Shown: positions 26,283-35,058 of the stretch, one piece after another
How positions within the stretch are numbered: position 1 is the stretch's first letter
Layout of the letters: each line of letters opens with the position of its first letter
NCBI RefSeq assembly: GCF_009711935.1
Contig: NZ_VIKX01000303.1
Coordinates: 1-50,456 of the forward strand
DNA: 50,456 nt
Reading direction: 5' to 3'
From: Dolichospermum sp. UHCC 0259
Lineage (GTDB): Bacteria > Cyanobacteriota > Cyanobacteriia > Cyanobacteriales > Nostocaceae
Translations under genes and position numbers: made by a program
Notes under the pieces: generated by a model
Database searches by the model: none
The model's input: only the letters and a program-made list of their open reading frames with translations
What the model was told of the DNA's origin: nothing

Positions 26283-27524
26283 ATGCAACTTTCTTGGAAA
26301 ACACTTCACAATTTAGAAAAAGAATTTGGTGATTCTTTTTTTCTGCTTGATTTGGATAAATTTAAACGTAATTATCAAGAGTTTCTGCATAGTTTTCGCT
26401 CGATTTATCCCCATACCAACTTAGGCTATTCTTATAAAACTAACTACATTCCTAAGTTATGCCAAACTGTAGATTCTTTAGGCGGCTACGCGGAAGTTGT
26501 TTCTCAGATGGAGTATGATCTAGCTTTGCGTATTGGTGTCTCTCCATCTAGAATCATCTTCAATGGTCCCCTCAAGTCTCCAGAAGACCTAGAAAATGCA
26601 ATTCTCGCTGGTTCTATTGTTAACTTGGACTGTTTGGAAGAAGTAGAAATAGTCGCAGCATTAGCACGAAGATTACCAGAACAGAAAATTGCTGTAGGTT
26701 TAAGATGTAATTTTGATGTTGGTGCAGGTAGAATCTCTCGTTTTGGATTTGATGTGGAAGGAGGCGCACTAGATGATGTTTTTAAAATATTCCAAGAATT
26801 GAATAATTGCTCGGTTCTGGGATTGCATTGTCACATTTCTACTTCAACAAGAAGTGTAGAATCCTATAAGTTACGGACACAGAAAATTATCGAACTCAGC
26901 GATTATTATTTCCAGAATCAGCTACCTCAATTTATTGATCTTGGCGGTGGTTTTTTCGGAAAAATGAATGATGATTTAAAGGCACAATTTGACTGTTATA
27001 TTCCCAGTTATCAGGAATATGCTCAAGGAATTGCCCCGCAATTAAGAAGTAGATTTCCTGATGATTCTGGTCCAGAACTAATTATTGAGCCAGGTGTAGC
27101 TATTGTTGCAGATGTTCTCAGTTTTGTCGGTAAAGTAGTAGGACTTAAAACAGTAAAATCACGCCAAATTGCTCTTGTAGTTGGCAGTATTCACAATGTC
27201 AAACCGACTTTAACCGATAAAAAATTATCACTACAAATTTATAGTGATGAGGAAAATTCTCCAACCAAGAAACTAACTAGTCCAGTAGATTTAGTTGGCT
27301 ATACTTGTATGGAACATGATTGTTTATATCCAGATTATCCTCATAAAATTGGGATTGGTGATTATGCAGTTTTTGAAAATTTAGGTGCATATACAGTAGT
27401 CCTTAAACCACCTTTTATTCGTCCAAATCCTCCTATTATTGGCTATGAATCTAGTCTGGAAAAATATACATTAATCAGACGACAAGAAACTTCTCAAGAT
27501 GTGTTTTCTACCTATGTAATATGA
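26283..27524 (+). CDS. PLP-dependent decarboxylase (fold type III, DAP/ornithine decarboxylase family)
   Basis: This 413-residue protein has an N-terminal alanine-racemase-like barrel with the PLP lysine in SYKTNY (Lys52), HCHIST, the phosphate-binding LGGGFFG and IIEPG. The C-terminal beta domain carries GYTCMEHDCLYPD, where Cys and Asp of the partner-subunit active site are expected, and ENLGAYT. Such enzymes remove the alpha-carboxylate of a D-centre or basic amino acid; relatives in secondary-metabolite loci act on carrier-bound or modified substrates (for example BtrK of butirosin). The stop overlaps an ATG of the next frame (27521-27524), so the two genes are translationally linked. The substrate is unknown; context suggests a role with the NRPS-like protein upstream. 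Confidence 0.85.
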   Translation: MQLSWKTLHNLEKEFGDSFFLLDLDKFKRNYQEFLHSFRSIYPHTNLGYSYKTNYIPKLCQTVDSLGGYAEVVSQMEYDLALRIGVSPSRIIFNGPLKSPEDLENAILAGSIVNLDCLEEVEIVAALARRLPEQKIAVGLRCNFDVGAGRISRFGFDVEGGALDDVFKIFQELNNCSVLGLHCHISTSTRSVESYKLRTQKIIELSDYYFQNQLPQFIDLGGGFFGKMNDDLKAQFDCYIPSYQEYAQGIAPQLRSRFPDDSGPELIIEPGVAIVADVLSFVGKVVGLKTVKSRQIALVVGSIHNVKPTLTDKKLSLQIYSDEENSPTKKLTSPVDLVGYTCMEHDCLYPDYPHKIGIGDYAVFENLGAYTVVLKPPFIRPNPPIIGYESSLEKYTLIRRQETSQDVFSTYVI

Positions 27525-27535
27525 AAGGTAAAAAT

Positions 27536-28549
27536 ATGAATATCATGTTAACTTGTGCGGGAAGAAGAAATTACTTGGTAAACTTCTTTCAAGCAGCTTT
27601 AGAAAATCGAGGCTTGGTATTTGCTGGTGATGCCAGTCTAGAAGCCCCAGCATTACAGGAAGCCGATGAAAGTTTTTTATTACCATCTGTAAATGATAGT
27701 GATTACTTTGATAAGCTTCTATATATTTGTCAGGAGAAAGAAGTCAAGTTACTAATTCCTCTCAATGATTTAGAACTACCATATTTAGCAAAACAACGTG
27801 AGCAATTTCTGAAAATAGGAACTATCCCAGTTGTCTCTTCACCAGAAATTATTAATATTTGTTTTGACAAGTGGGCAACTTTTCAATTCTTAGAAACAAT
27901 CGGTATCCCTACACCAAAAACTTATCTTTCTCTGGCAGAAGCAAAAGCAGCAATTCACCGGGGAGAAATAGATTTTCCTTTAGTAATTAAACCCCGCTGG
28001 GGAAGTGCATCAATTGGCATTGAATATCCTGAAGATCATGAAGAATTAGAATTAGCCTACCGATTTGTAAAAAAAGCTATTCAAAAGTCATTTTTGGCGG
28101 CGGTAAGCTCTACTGATTTTGAGAAATGTATCTTAATTCAAGAAAAGCTAATTGGACAAGAGCATGGTCTTGATATCATTAATAATTTAGAAACTTCTCA
28201 TGTTACCACTTTTGTGAAGCGGAAGCTAACCATGCGAGCCGGAGAAACAGATAGGGCTATCACAGTGGAAAATCAGGAACTTGAAAAACTAGGTGAGAAA
28301 ATTGGACAAAAACTAGGTCATATCGGCAACTTAGATTGTGATGTAATTGTCACAAAAAAAGGTAACTATGTATTAGAAATGAACCCGCGTTTTGGTGGTG
28401 GATATCCATTTTCTCATGTAGCCGGAGCAAATATTCCCGCAGCCTTGATTGCTTGGGCTAATGGGGAAACGCCCAATGACAAATGGCTAAAGATTCAGAC
28501 TAATATAATCAGTGCCAAATGCGATCGCCTGATCACTTTTAAACGATAA
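27536..28549 (+). CDS. ATP-grasp ligase
   Basis: This ATP-grasp protein has about 337 residues. The N-terminal preATP-grasp part begins IMLTCAGRRNYLVNFF; the ATP-grasp core has FPLVIKPRWGSASIGI (the nucleotide loop with Lys), the IQEKLIGQEHGLDI strand and the metal-binding LEMNPRFGGGYPF. It resembles the carbamoyl-phosphate-synthase-like ligases that activate a carboxylate as acyl phosphate and couple it to an amine. The ATG at 27536 has AAAGG 8 bases upstream; an ATG at 27521 overlapping the previous stop is an alternative. Between a decarboxylase gene and an aminotransferase gene, it may link an amino acid to an amino sugar or to the carrier, as BtrJ does in butirosin. Partners are inferred. 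Confidence 0.82.
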   Translation: MNIMLTCAGRRNYLVNFFQAALENRGLVFAGDASLEAPALQEADESFLLPSVNDSDYFDKLLYICQEKEVKLLIPLNDLELPYLAKQREQFLKIGTIPVVSSPEIINICFDKWATFQFLETIGIPTPKTYLSLAEAKAAIHRGEIDFPLVIKPRWGSASIGIEYPEDHEELELAYRFVKKAIQKSFLAAVSSTDFEKCILIQEKLIGQEHGLDIINNLETSHVTTFVKRKLTMRAGETDRAITVENQELEKLGEKIGQKLGHIGNLDCDVIVTKKGNYVLEMNPRFGGGYPFSHVAGANIPAALIAWANGETPNDKWLKIQTNIISAKCDRLITFKR

Positions 28550-28562
28550 AGAATAAAAAACC

Positions 28563-29690
28563 ATGAAGCCAATTCTCCTCTCCACTCCCCATATCGGCAA
28601 CCAAGAATTAGAATTTGTCAAAGAAGCATTTGCTACCAATTGGATTGCCCCTATAGGTCCCCATGTTGATGCTTTTGAACAGGAATTTTGTCAAATAACT
28701 GGTGCTAGTCATGCTGCTGCTGTGAGTTCAGGAACTGCGGCTTTACACCTAGCTTTGCAATTAGTTGGAGTCACCAGAGGAGATGAGGTTTTTTGCTCCA
28801 CCTTGACCTTTGCAGCCACCGCTAATCCAATTGTTTATTTAGGGGCGAAACCAGTTTTTATTGATAGCGATCGCCTATCCTGGAATATGAACCCAGACTT
28901 GTTGCAGGAAGCTTTACAAAAACGCGCCTATTTTGGTAAATTACCCAAAGCAGTTATAGTCGTACATCTATATGGTCAAAGTGCAGATATTGAACCAATT
29001 CTCAAACTTTGTGATCAATATAACATTCCTTTAATTGAAGATGCCGCCGAAGCTTTAGGTGCTACCTACAAAGGACTTTCTCCCGGTACATTTGGGCGAT
29101 TTGGTATTTACTCCTTCAATGGTAATAAAATTATCACCACATCCGGTGGAGGAATGCTAGTCTCTCATGACGATCAATTAATTGCCAAAGCCAAATTTTT
29201 AGCAACTCAAGCCCGCGATTCTGCCCCCCATTATCAACATTCAGAAATCGGTTATAACTATCGTCTTAGCAACGTTCTCGCAGGTATTGGTCGAGGTCAA
29301 TTACAAGTTTTAAATGACAGAGTAGCAGCTAGACGGCGCAACTTTGAAATTTACCAATCTGCGTTGGGAAATATCCCAGGAATAGAATTTATGCCCGAAG
29401 CTAATTTTGGACATTCTACTCGCTGGTTAACAGCTTTAACAATCACTCCAGAAGCTTTTGGTGCAGATCGAGAATACATTCGTATCCAACTTGCTAAACA
29501 ACAAATTGAAGCCCGTCCTGTGTGGAAACCATTGCATCTTCAACCTGTGTTTTCTGAATGTGAATATATTGGTGGTGAAGTAGCCGAAAATTTATTTTTA
29601 CATGGACTTTGTTTGCCTTCTGGCTCTAATTTAACAGATGAAGATTTAGTAAGAGTAATTGATGCTATAGGAATAATATTTGATTTATGA
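28563..29690 (+). CDS. DegT/DnrJ/EryC1 sugar aminotransferase (PglE-like)
   Basis: The 375-residue PLP enzyme converts a UDP-4-keto-6-deoxy-HexNAc to the 4-amino sugar using glutamate. SSGTAALHLAL binds phosphate, Asp160 lies in EDAAEALGA, and the Schiff-base lysine is Lys189 in SFNGNKIITTSGGGML. That SFNGNKI form is the one seen in PglE/perosamine-synthase-like members. Its substrate is expected from the FlaA1-type dehydratase at the start of the locus and its product is the acceptor for the PglD-like acetyltransferase. It starts 13 bases after the ATP-grasp gene and is probably in the same operon as the decarboxylase and ligase genes. Confidence 0.9.
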   Translation: MKPILLSTPHIGNQELEFVKEAFATNWIAPIGPHVDAFEQEFCQITGASHAAAVSSGTAALHLALQLVGVTRGDEVFCSTLTFAATANPIVYLGAKPVFIDSDRLSWNMNPDLLQEALQKRAYFGKLPKAVIVVHLYGQSADIEPILKLCDQYNIPLIEDAAEALGATYKGLSPGTFGRFGIYSFNGNKIITTSGGGMLVSHDDQLIAKAKFLATQARDSAPHYQHSEIGYNYRLSNVLAGIGRGQLQVLNDRVAARRRNFEIYQSALGNIPGIEFMPEANFGHSTRWLTALTITPEAFGADREYIRIQLAKQQIEARPVWKPLHLQPVFSECEYIGGEVAENLFLHGLCLPSGSNLTDEDLVRVIDAIGIIFDL

Positions 29691-29698
29691 AAAGATAC

Positions 29699-29763
29699 GT
29701 AGGGTGCGTCAGACCGCATAAATTGTATCAATAAACAGATTTGTAATATCTGACGCACTCTAC
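29699..29763. repeat. MITE-like inverted repeat (GTAGGGTGCGTCAGA ... TCTGACGCACTCTAC)
   Basis: GTAGGGTGCGTCAGA (29699-29713) matches the reverse complement of 29749-29763 at 14 of 15 positions with a 35-base interior. GTAGGGTGCGTCAG elements are widespread dispersed repeats in cyanobacteria. It lies nine bases after the aminotransferase stop, in the gap before the wzc-like gene. Confidence 0.8.
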
Positions 29764-29852
29764 AATACCTAATGTTTCTCAAAAATCAAATATGAGTTCT
29801 ATATTAAAGCCATTTATTTTCCAATTTGAGAACTATACAAAGTAAATTTCTT

Positions 29853-32039
29853 ATGGAACTACAAGAATCTTCTATATCCCCAGAAAAATATTGGACAATT
29901 CTCAAACGTCGTTGGCTGGCCACCTTATTTATTACTATTTCTGTTTTCGTGATTACACAGTTAGCTACATCTTTAAAGAAACCTATTTATTTGGCAGAAG
30001 GTAAATTACGTTTTCAAAGAAGTAATACTACTTCTTCTATTACAGGACTAGGAGCAGAAATAGGCAAATTAGATCCTTTAATGCAACAGAGTAATCCTCT
30101 CTACACAGAGGTAGAAGTAATTCGTTCCCTTCCTATTTTAGAAACAATTATTAGCCGATTAAATCTCAAAGATAGTAAAGGGTCTTCCTTAAAAACTAAG
30201 GTATTTCTCAATCACCTTACCGTCAAAGATGTTAAAGGTGCTGATGCTCTGCAAATTATCTACAGCGATACTAACCCAAACACTGCTGCCCAAGTTGTCA
30301 ATGAGCTAATCAAAGTTTATTTAGAGCAAAATGTATCTTCACGCAGAGCAGAAGCAGCCGTAGCCCGACGATTTATAGAAAAACAACTACCAAAAGCTGA
30401 ATTAGTCGTTCGTTATGCTGAATCTGAATTGGCAGATTTTAAAGAGAAAAATCAGATTGTTTCCTTGCAAGAAGAAGCCACTAAATCACTAGAAATTATT
30501 GGTGATTTACAATTAAGAATTAACGATACTCAATCTCAATTAGCTAATATTAATTCACAATATCAAGTAATTAGTCGGCAATTGGGAATGAACCCAAAAC
30601 AAGCATTAGCCATGACTTCTGTGAGTCAGATATCTGGAGTTCAAGATATTCTTAAAGAAATCCAACAGCTACAATCACAATTAGCAAATAGACAAACTGT
30701 TTTACGGAATAATCATCCACAAATTATAGATTTACAAGATAAAATCACTTCTTTAAACAAAGTTATTGATAATAGAATATCCCAGGCTTTAGGCAAAAAT
30801 AAAATACCAGTACAAAGCAACTTACAATTGAGTGATTTACAACAAGAACTCTCTAGTAAATTAGTAGAATTAGAATCTAACCGACTCGGTTTAGCCAGTC
30901 AAGCTAATTCTTTGTCGCAGTTACAATTTGCTTATAGAAAAAGATTGAATAATTTACCCAGATTAGAAGAACAACAGCGGCAGTTAGAACGTAAATTACA
31001 AGCAGGACAATCTGCCTATTCTCTGTTACTTCAGAAGCTCCAGGAAAGCCGAATAGCTGAAAATCAGAACTTAGGTAATGCTACTAAACTATCCGCCGCT
31101 CAAGTTCCTGATGAACCTATTTCTTCTGTCATGATTTCCTATCTAAGTTCAGGATTAATGAGTATACTGGCAGCTTTTATGACTATCTATATTCTAGAAA
31201 TGAAAGATAAATCTATTAAGACTATTGATGAAGCTAAAAAATTACTAGAGTTAACTTTATTAGGAGTTATCCCTACTGCTACCAAATGGAAAAAACTCTC
31301 TAAAAATCATGAAGCAAATGAATTTTACACTCAAAGAGTTATAATTCGAGATTTCCCTCGTTCTTCCATTAGTGAAGCTTATCGAATGTTGAGGGCAAAC
31401 CTGAATTTTATCAGTGCTGATAAAGAGCTAAAAGTTATTGTTGTCACGAGTTCTGTACCCCAAGAAGGTAAATCAACAGTAGCGGCTAATTTAGCTACAG
31501 CAATGGCACAAATGGACAGGCAAGTTTTATTAATAGATGGAGATTTGCACCGTCCAGTTCAGCATAAAATCTGGGACGTAATCAATAATCAAGGTTTAAG
31601 TAATTTAATTTTCAAACAGGAAGAAATTACTGCGACAATTAAAAAAGTCATGCCTAATTTAGATATTTTGACTTCTGGCATAGTTCCTCCCAGTCCAGCA
31701 TCTCTTCTCGATTCACAACGCATGGCAACTTTAATGGCTAACTTCTCTGACAAATATGATTTTGTCATTGTGGATACACCAGCTTTAAATGTGGCTGCTG
31801 ATGCTGTTACTTTAGGACAAATGGCTGATGGTGTTTTATTAGTAGTCCGTCCTGGTGTAGTTGATTCTGTGAATGCAACTTTGGCTAAAGAACTATTAGC
31901 AAAATCTGGTCAAAATGTCTTAGGACAGGTAGTTAATGGTGTAATTATGAAAAATGAACCCCATAGCTATTACTACTTTCAAAAAGAAGACTATTTACAA
32001 ACAATTAATCTGGAGTCTCAAGAATCTGTAAAAATTTAA
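29853..32039 (+). CDS. Wzc-type polysaccharide co-polymerase with tyrosine kinase domain
   Basis: The protein has about 728 residues. The N-terminal part is a Wzz domain with one membrane helix (about residues 20-42), a long coiled-coil periplasmic segment (130-410) with a GNVR-like LEEQQRQLERKLQAG, and a second helix (about 425-450). The cytoplasmic BY-kinase domain has Walker A SVPQEGKSTVAANLA, Walker A' LLIDGDLHRP and Walker B DFVIVDTP. The C-terminus is tyrosine-rich (SYYYFQKEDY), the autophosphorylation cluster. It controls chain length and couples polymerisation to export with a Wza partner not present here. The ATG at 29853 is preferred over a TTG at 29826. It closes the locus. Confidence 0.93.
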   Translation: MELQESSISPEKYWTILKRRWLATLFITISVFVITQLATSLKKPIYLAEGKLRFQRSNTTSSITGLGAEIGKLDPLMQQSNPLYTEVEVIRSLPILETIISRLNLKDSKGSSLKTKVFLNHLTVKDVKGADALQIIYSDTNPNTAAQVVNELIKVYLEQNVSSRRAEAAVARRFIEKQLPKAELVVRYAESELADFKEKNQIVSLQEEATKSLEIIGDLQLRINDTQSQLANINSQYQVISRQLGMNPKQALAMTSVSQISGVQDILKEIQQLQSQLANRQTVLRNNHPQIIDLQDKITSLNKVIDNRISQALGKNKIPVQSNLQLSDLQQELSSKLVELESNRLGLASQANSLSQLQFAYRKRLNNLPRLEEQQRQLERKLQAGQSAYSLLLQKLQESRIAENQNLGNATKLSAAQVPDEPISSVMISYLSSGLMSILAAFMTIYILEMKDKSIKTIDEAKKLLELTLLGVIPTATKWKKLSKNHEANEFYTQRVIIRDFPRSSISEAYRMLRANLNFISADKELKVIVVTSSVPQEGKSTVAANLATAMAQMDRQVLLIDGDLHRPVQHKIWDVINNQGLSNLIFKQEEITATIKKVMPNLDILTSGIVPPSPASLLDSQRMATLMANFSDKYDFVIVDTPALNVAADAVTLGQMADGVLLVVRPGVVDSVNATLAKELLAKSGQNVLGQVVNGVIMKNEPHSYYYFQKEDYLQTINLESQESVKI

Positions 32040-32057
32040 CCACTTAGAGCTATGTAG

Positions 32058-32076
32058 GGGCGCAGGGCCTGCGCCC
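32058..32076. repeat. GC-rich hairpin (GGGCGCAG GGC CTGCGCCC)
   Basis: Perfect 8-base stem 18 bases after the wzc stop, without a T run. It may be a dispersed repeat; it could also help end the polysaccharide transcript. Confidence 0.6.
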
Positions 32077-32100
32077 AGTCAACAGTGAGAAATGAAGATA

Positions 32101-32123
32101 ACCTGAGTTCGACGTAAGAAAAT
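32101..32123. repeat. dispersed repeat ACCTGAGTTC-GACGTAAGAAAAT
   Basis: This 23-base sequence matches 21091-21113 at all but three positions, showing that the two belong to one repeat family. Confidence 0.6.
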
Positions 32124-32393
32124 AACCTGCAAGTGTTGATTTACAAGAGTTTCAGAATTAAATTAAGTTTTTATTAATTGTCAATAATCTCCATTTATTG
32201 ATAATTATTGAAGAATAGACAATATAAACTGTAAATTTTGGTGAAAAACCATTAAATAATATTACTAATCATTCTCAAGATTACACCAAAGATTTCCGAA
32301 TAAAGTAGTTGTTTGAGAAAGGAAAAATTTCCAATGGAATTAGTACAATTCTCTTGGTTTTACTCCCCTTTTTCCTTAACCGAGTAGTATTGC

Positions 32394-32477
32394 GTCACCA
32401 CTACCTTAATGAGTATCGGTGCGTTTGACGAACATCATCCCCTGTTCTTGGGAATGTTGGGAATGCACGGTCGCTAA
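32394..32477 (+). pseudogene. fragment of acetolactate synthase large subunit (ilvB-like)
   Basis: The plus-strand frame from GTC at 32394 to TAA at 32475-32477 reads [19 protein letters not shown] followed by GMLGMHGR. This is the conserved central segment of the catalytic subunit of acetohydroxyacid synthase (family consensus [32 protein letters not shown]). Only about 27 codons remain: a stop lies just upstream in frame, and the match ends at MHG. It cannot be functional. It lies in the 449-base gap between the convergent wzc-like and aminotransferase genes. It may be a leftover of a lost or displaced ilvB copy. The peptide match is unmistakable; how it arose is unknown. Confidence 0.8.
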
Positions 32478-32488
32478 TTTATTCATGA

Positions 32489-33694
32489 TCACGCAGAAAC
32501 AGAAACTTCTGATTGATAGCAAATTCCCGCTTCCTTGAATCTTTGTAAAGCTTCACCCAAGCGATCGCAATCTGCAATTAAACTAATTCTCACATAGCCT
32601 TCACCACCCACACCAAAGGCATTTCCAGGAGTCAAAACCACCCCAGTTTGCTGTAAAACATTCAAAGCAAAATCTGTAGAATTCATCCCCACAGGGCATT
32701 TTATCCACAAATACATAGTTGCTTCCGATTTGGGAATATTCCACCCCAACTTACCCAAACCATCAATTAAAAAATCTCGCCGGGTGCGGTAACGTTGTTG
32801 GACTTCATGTAAATAAGAATCAGGAAGACTCAGCGCAGTTTCTGCTGCTGTTTGCAAAGCCGAAAAAATGCCATAATCTAAATTGGTTTTTAATGTCCGC
32901 AAACCTTGGATAACGTGACGATTTCCGACAACAAAACCGACGCGCCAACCTGCCATATTATAGGTTTTAGATAAAGTGTGAAACTCGACACCAATCTCCT
33001 TAGCGCCAGGAATTTCTAATAAGCTAGTGGGTTGATAACCATCAAAAGCTAATTCGGCATAACATAAATCATGGACTAAAAGGATTTCATACTTCCGCGC
33101 AAACGCTACAATTTCCTCAAAGAACTCGCGGGGGGCGGTAGCTGCGGTAGGATTACTGGGATAATTAAAATAGAGAATTTTGGCTTTTCTAGCCACTTCG
33201 TCAGGAATAGCCGCTAAATCAATTAACCAGTTATTTTCTTCCTTGAGAATTAAATTGTGAATCACACCCCCAGCAATAATCGGACCACGAAAATGCACAG
33301 GGTAAGAGGGTGAAGGTACTAATACAGTATCACCAGGATTAATGTAGGCGATCGCTAAATGTCCCAAACCTTCCTTAGAACCAAGTAAAGGTAAAGCCTC
33401 ACTATCAGGATTAAGCGTCACCCCATAACGGCGATGATACCATTGAGTAATCGCCTTACGGAAACTAGCCGTCCCTTCAAATGGTGGATAACCGTGATTA
33501 GCGGGATTTTGCAAAGCTGCTATGGCTGCGTCTATCACTGGTTGAGGAGTTGGACCATCAGGATTTCCCATCCCCAAATCAATTAAATCTAACCCCTGTT
33601 CTCTAGCCTTAGCCTTTAATTCATCCAAACGAGCAAACACATAAGGCGGCAATTTTTGTATCCGTTCTGCGGGAGAAATCCAACTCAAACTCAT
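32489..33694 (-). CDS. class I/II aminotransferase (AlaC / aspartate / LL-DAP aminotransferase-like)
   Basis: The 401-residue PLP enzyme has LIDLGMGNPDGPTP and YFNYPSNPTAATA (substrate carboxylate and PLP ring contacts), HDLCYAELAFDGY, and the Schiff-base lysine in FHTLSKTYNMAGWRVGF. The C-terminal GVVLTPGNAFG and YVRISL are typical. The subgroup includes glutamate-pyruvate (AlaC), aspartate and diaminopimelate aminotransferases, and sequence alone does not separate them. Its ATG overlaps the stop of the upstream dehydrogenase gene by four bases (33691-33694), so the two are translationally coupled. It is convergent with the polysaccharide locus. Confidence 0.88.
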   Translation of the reverse strand: MSLSWISPAERIQKLPPYVFARLDELKAKAREQGLDLIDLGMGNPDGPTPQPVIDAAIAALQNPANHGYPPFEGTASFRKAITQWYHRRYGVTLNPDSEALPLLGSKEGLGHLAIAYINPGDTVLVPSPSYPVHFRGPIIAGGVIHNLILKEENNWLIDLAAIPDEVARKAKILYFNYPSNPTAATAPREFFEEIVAFARKYEILLVHDLCYAELAFDGYQPTSLLEIPGAKEIGVEFHTLSKTYNMAGWRVGFVVGNRHVIQGLRTLKTNLDYGIFSALQTAAETALSLPDSYLHEVQQRYRTRRDFLIDGLGKLGWNIPKSEATMYLWIKCPVGMNSTDFALNVLQQTGVVLTPGNAFGVGGEGYVRISLIADCDRLGEALQRFKEAGICYQSEVSVSA

Positions 33695-34875
33695 TCCTTC
33701 ACCTCGTCACTTATTCCCCTGGTGGAAACACGGTTAATATCTATTGGTGCAGTGGTAGAAACCATTGCGGCCATCAATTGTTCCAACGCTACATTAAACG
33801 GTAAACGGTGGATATCAGAATTAGGTTCTAAACTAATTTCTGCTGCTGTTTGTAACTCACCTAGAGTGATATTACCTAATCCCAAATCTGCTAATTTTTG
33901 GGGTAGTCCAATCTCTGCATAGAACCTCAACAATTGTTGTCTTGCTGACGCTGCTAATTGATTTCCTTGGATCATTTCTTCTAACCGCAGTTGTACCAGG
34001 ATACCATAAGCGACCTTTTCCCCGTGAATACTCCCATGTCCAGAAATATGGGTTAAGCCATTATGAACTGCATGGGCGGCGACTGTGCGACATTGCGCCC
34101 CTCCTAGTCCCCCAATTACCCCAGCCAAGAGTACAGTTGCGTCTACAACTTCTTGCCAAACTTCGCTACCAGGAGACTGTAAAGCAGTGGCAGACTTTTG
34201 TAATAAAATATCGCGTAAAACTCGCGCTTGTTGGACTGCGGCAATAATCAGAGTTTGTTGTAAATGTCCACTACTGACTGAGGCTTCATACCATTTAGCG
34301 ATCGCATCCCCAATTCCTGCTATTAATGTTCTTTGAGGCGCAGTCTGAACCAAATTATAATCCAAAATTAGCAAATCAGGACAGCGAGACAAAGCCACAT
34401 CATACAAAAACGCCCCCGTCTCCGAATAGACATTAGAAAGGGCAGTCCAAGCCGCACAGGTAGCCCCAGAAGTGGGAATTGTCACAACTGGTAATGTTAA
34501 TTGGTGGGCGACTAATTTCGCCGTATCCAAGGCTTTACCACCACCAGTCCCGATGATCAGATCAGATTTATGTTCCTTAACGGCTTTGCGTAAAGCTTTT
34601 AAACTAACTTCACAACAATCAGCGCCATAGGAAACCAAAATAGGATGCAATTCTGGAGATTGAAAAAGAGATTGTAAACTCTCTTGACTCAGACTAAGAG
34701 TCTTATTTCCAGCAATAATTAAAGGACGAGTTCCCAAATTAGCGACTTCACCCGCAATGGTTGACAACACACCCGCACCACGAATTACTTTCCCAGGGGC
34801 AACAGAAAGGCTGCAAAATGAGCTAGAGGTGTGAGTGGACAAAGTTTCAGTAGAATGTTGATTAGGCATGATCAT
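33691..34875 (-). CDS. iron-type (GldA-like) alcohol/glycerol dehydrogenase family protein
   Basis: This protein has 394 residues. The family core is clear: APGKVIRGAGVL, LIIGTGGGKALDTAK (NAD-binding glycines), VVTIPTSGATCAAWT, GIGDAIAKWYEA with the metal-binding Asp, and a histidine-rich HAVHNGLTHISGHGSIHGEKVAYG that should hold the two metal-ligand histidines. Members reduce glycerol, glycerol-phosphate or hydroxyketone substrates with NAD(P)H and a Zn or Fe ion. The physiological substrate in cyanobacteria is not known to me. A second ATG lies two codons in (34869). It overlaps the aminotransferase gene by four bases, suggesting related roles. A heptamer array lies 87 bases upstream of its start. 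Confidence 0.8.
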   Translation of the reverse strand: MIMPNQHSTETLSTHTSSSFCSLSVAPGKVIRGAGVLSTIAGEVANLGTRPLIIAGNKTLSLSQESLQSLFQSPELHPILVSYGADCCEVSLKALRKAVKEHKSDLIIGTGGGKALDTAKLVAHQLTLPVVTIPTSGATCAAWTALSNVYSETGAFLYDVALSRCPDLLILDYNLVQTAPQRTLIAGIGDAIAKWYEASVSSGHLQQTLIIAAVQQARVLRDILLQKSATALQSPGSEVWQEVVDATVLLAGVIGGLGGAQCRTVAAHAVHNGLTHISGHGSIHGEKVAYGILVQLRLEEMIQGNQLAASARQQLLRFYAEIGLPQKLADLGLGNITLGELQTAAEISLEPNSDIHRLPFNVALEQLMAAMVSTTAPIDINRVSTRGISDEVKE

Positions 34876-34958
34876 TATTTTGCCAAAACTATTGATATTT
34901 CTTAACCAAATTTTAAAATAATCTTTATTGTATGATAGATAACCAAAAAATGTGCAAA

Positions 34959-35014
<56 letters not shown>

Positions 35015-35030
35015 GAAGAACATTGTTCTT

Positions 35031-35058
35031 CACCTGTCACCTATCACCTGTCACCTAT
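35031..35058. repeat. tandem heptamer array (CACCTGT/CACCTAT alternating)
   Basis: Four units in strict alternation. The last unit contains the ycf51 stop codon (CTA at 35055-35057 on the plus strand), so the repeat forms the gene's end. Confidence 0.9.

Noticed and set aside
32058-32076. Strong terminator after wzc
   Set aside because: The hairpin is perfect but lacks a T run on either strand, so I list it only as a repeat.
32335-32388. A 17-codon frame upstream of the ilvB fragment
   Set aside because: It does not match IlvB and ends in a stop just before the fragment; not part of the fossil as far as I can see.
33942-34336. Plus-strand frames opposite the GldA-like gene
   Set aside because: Antisense shadows of a gene with clear family motifs.
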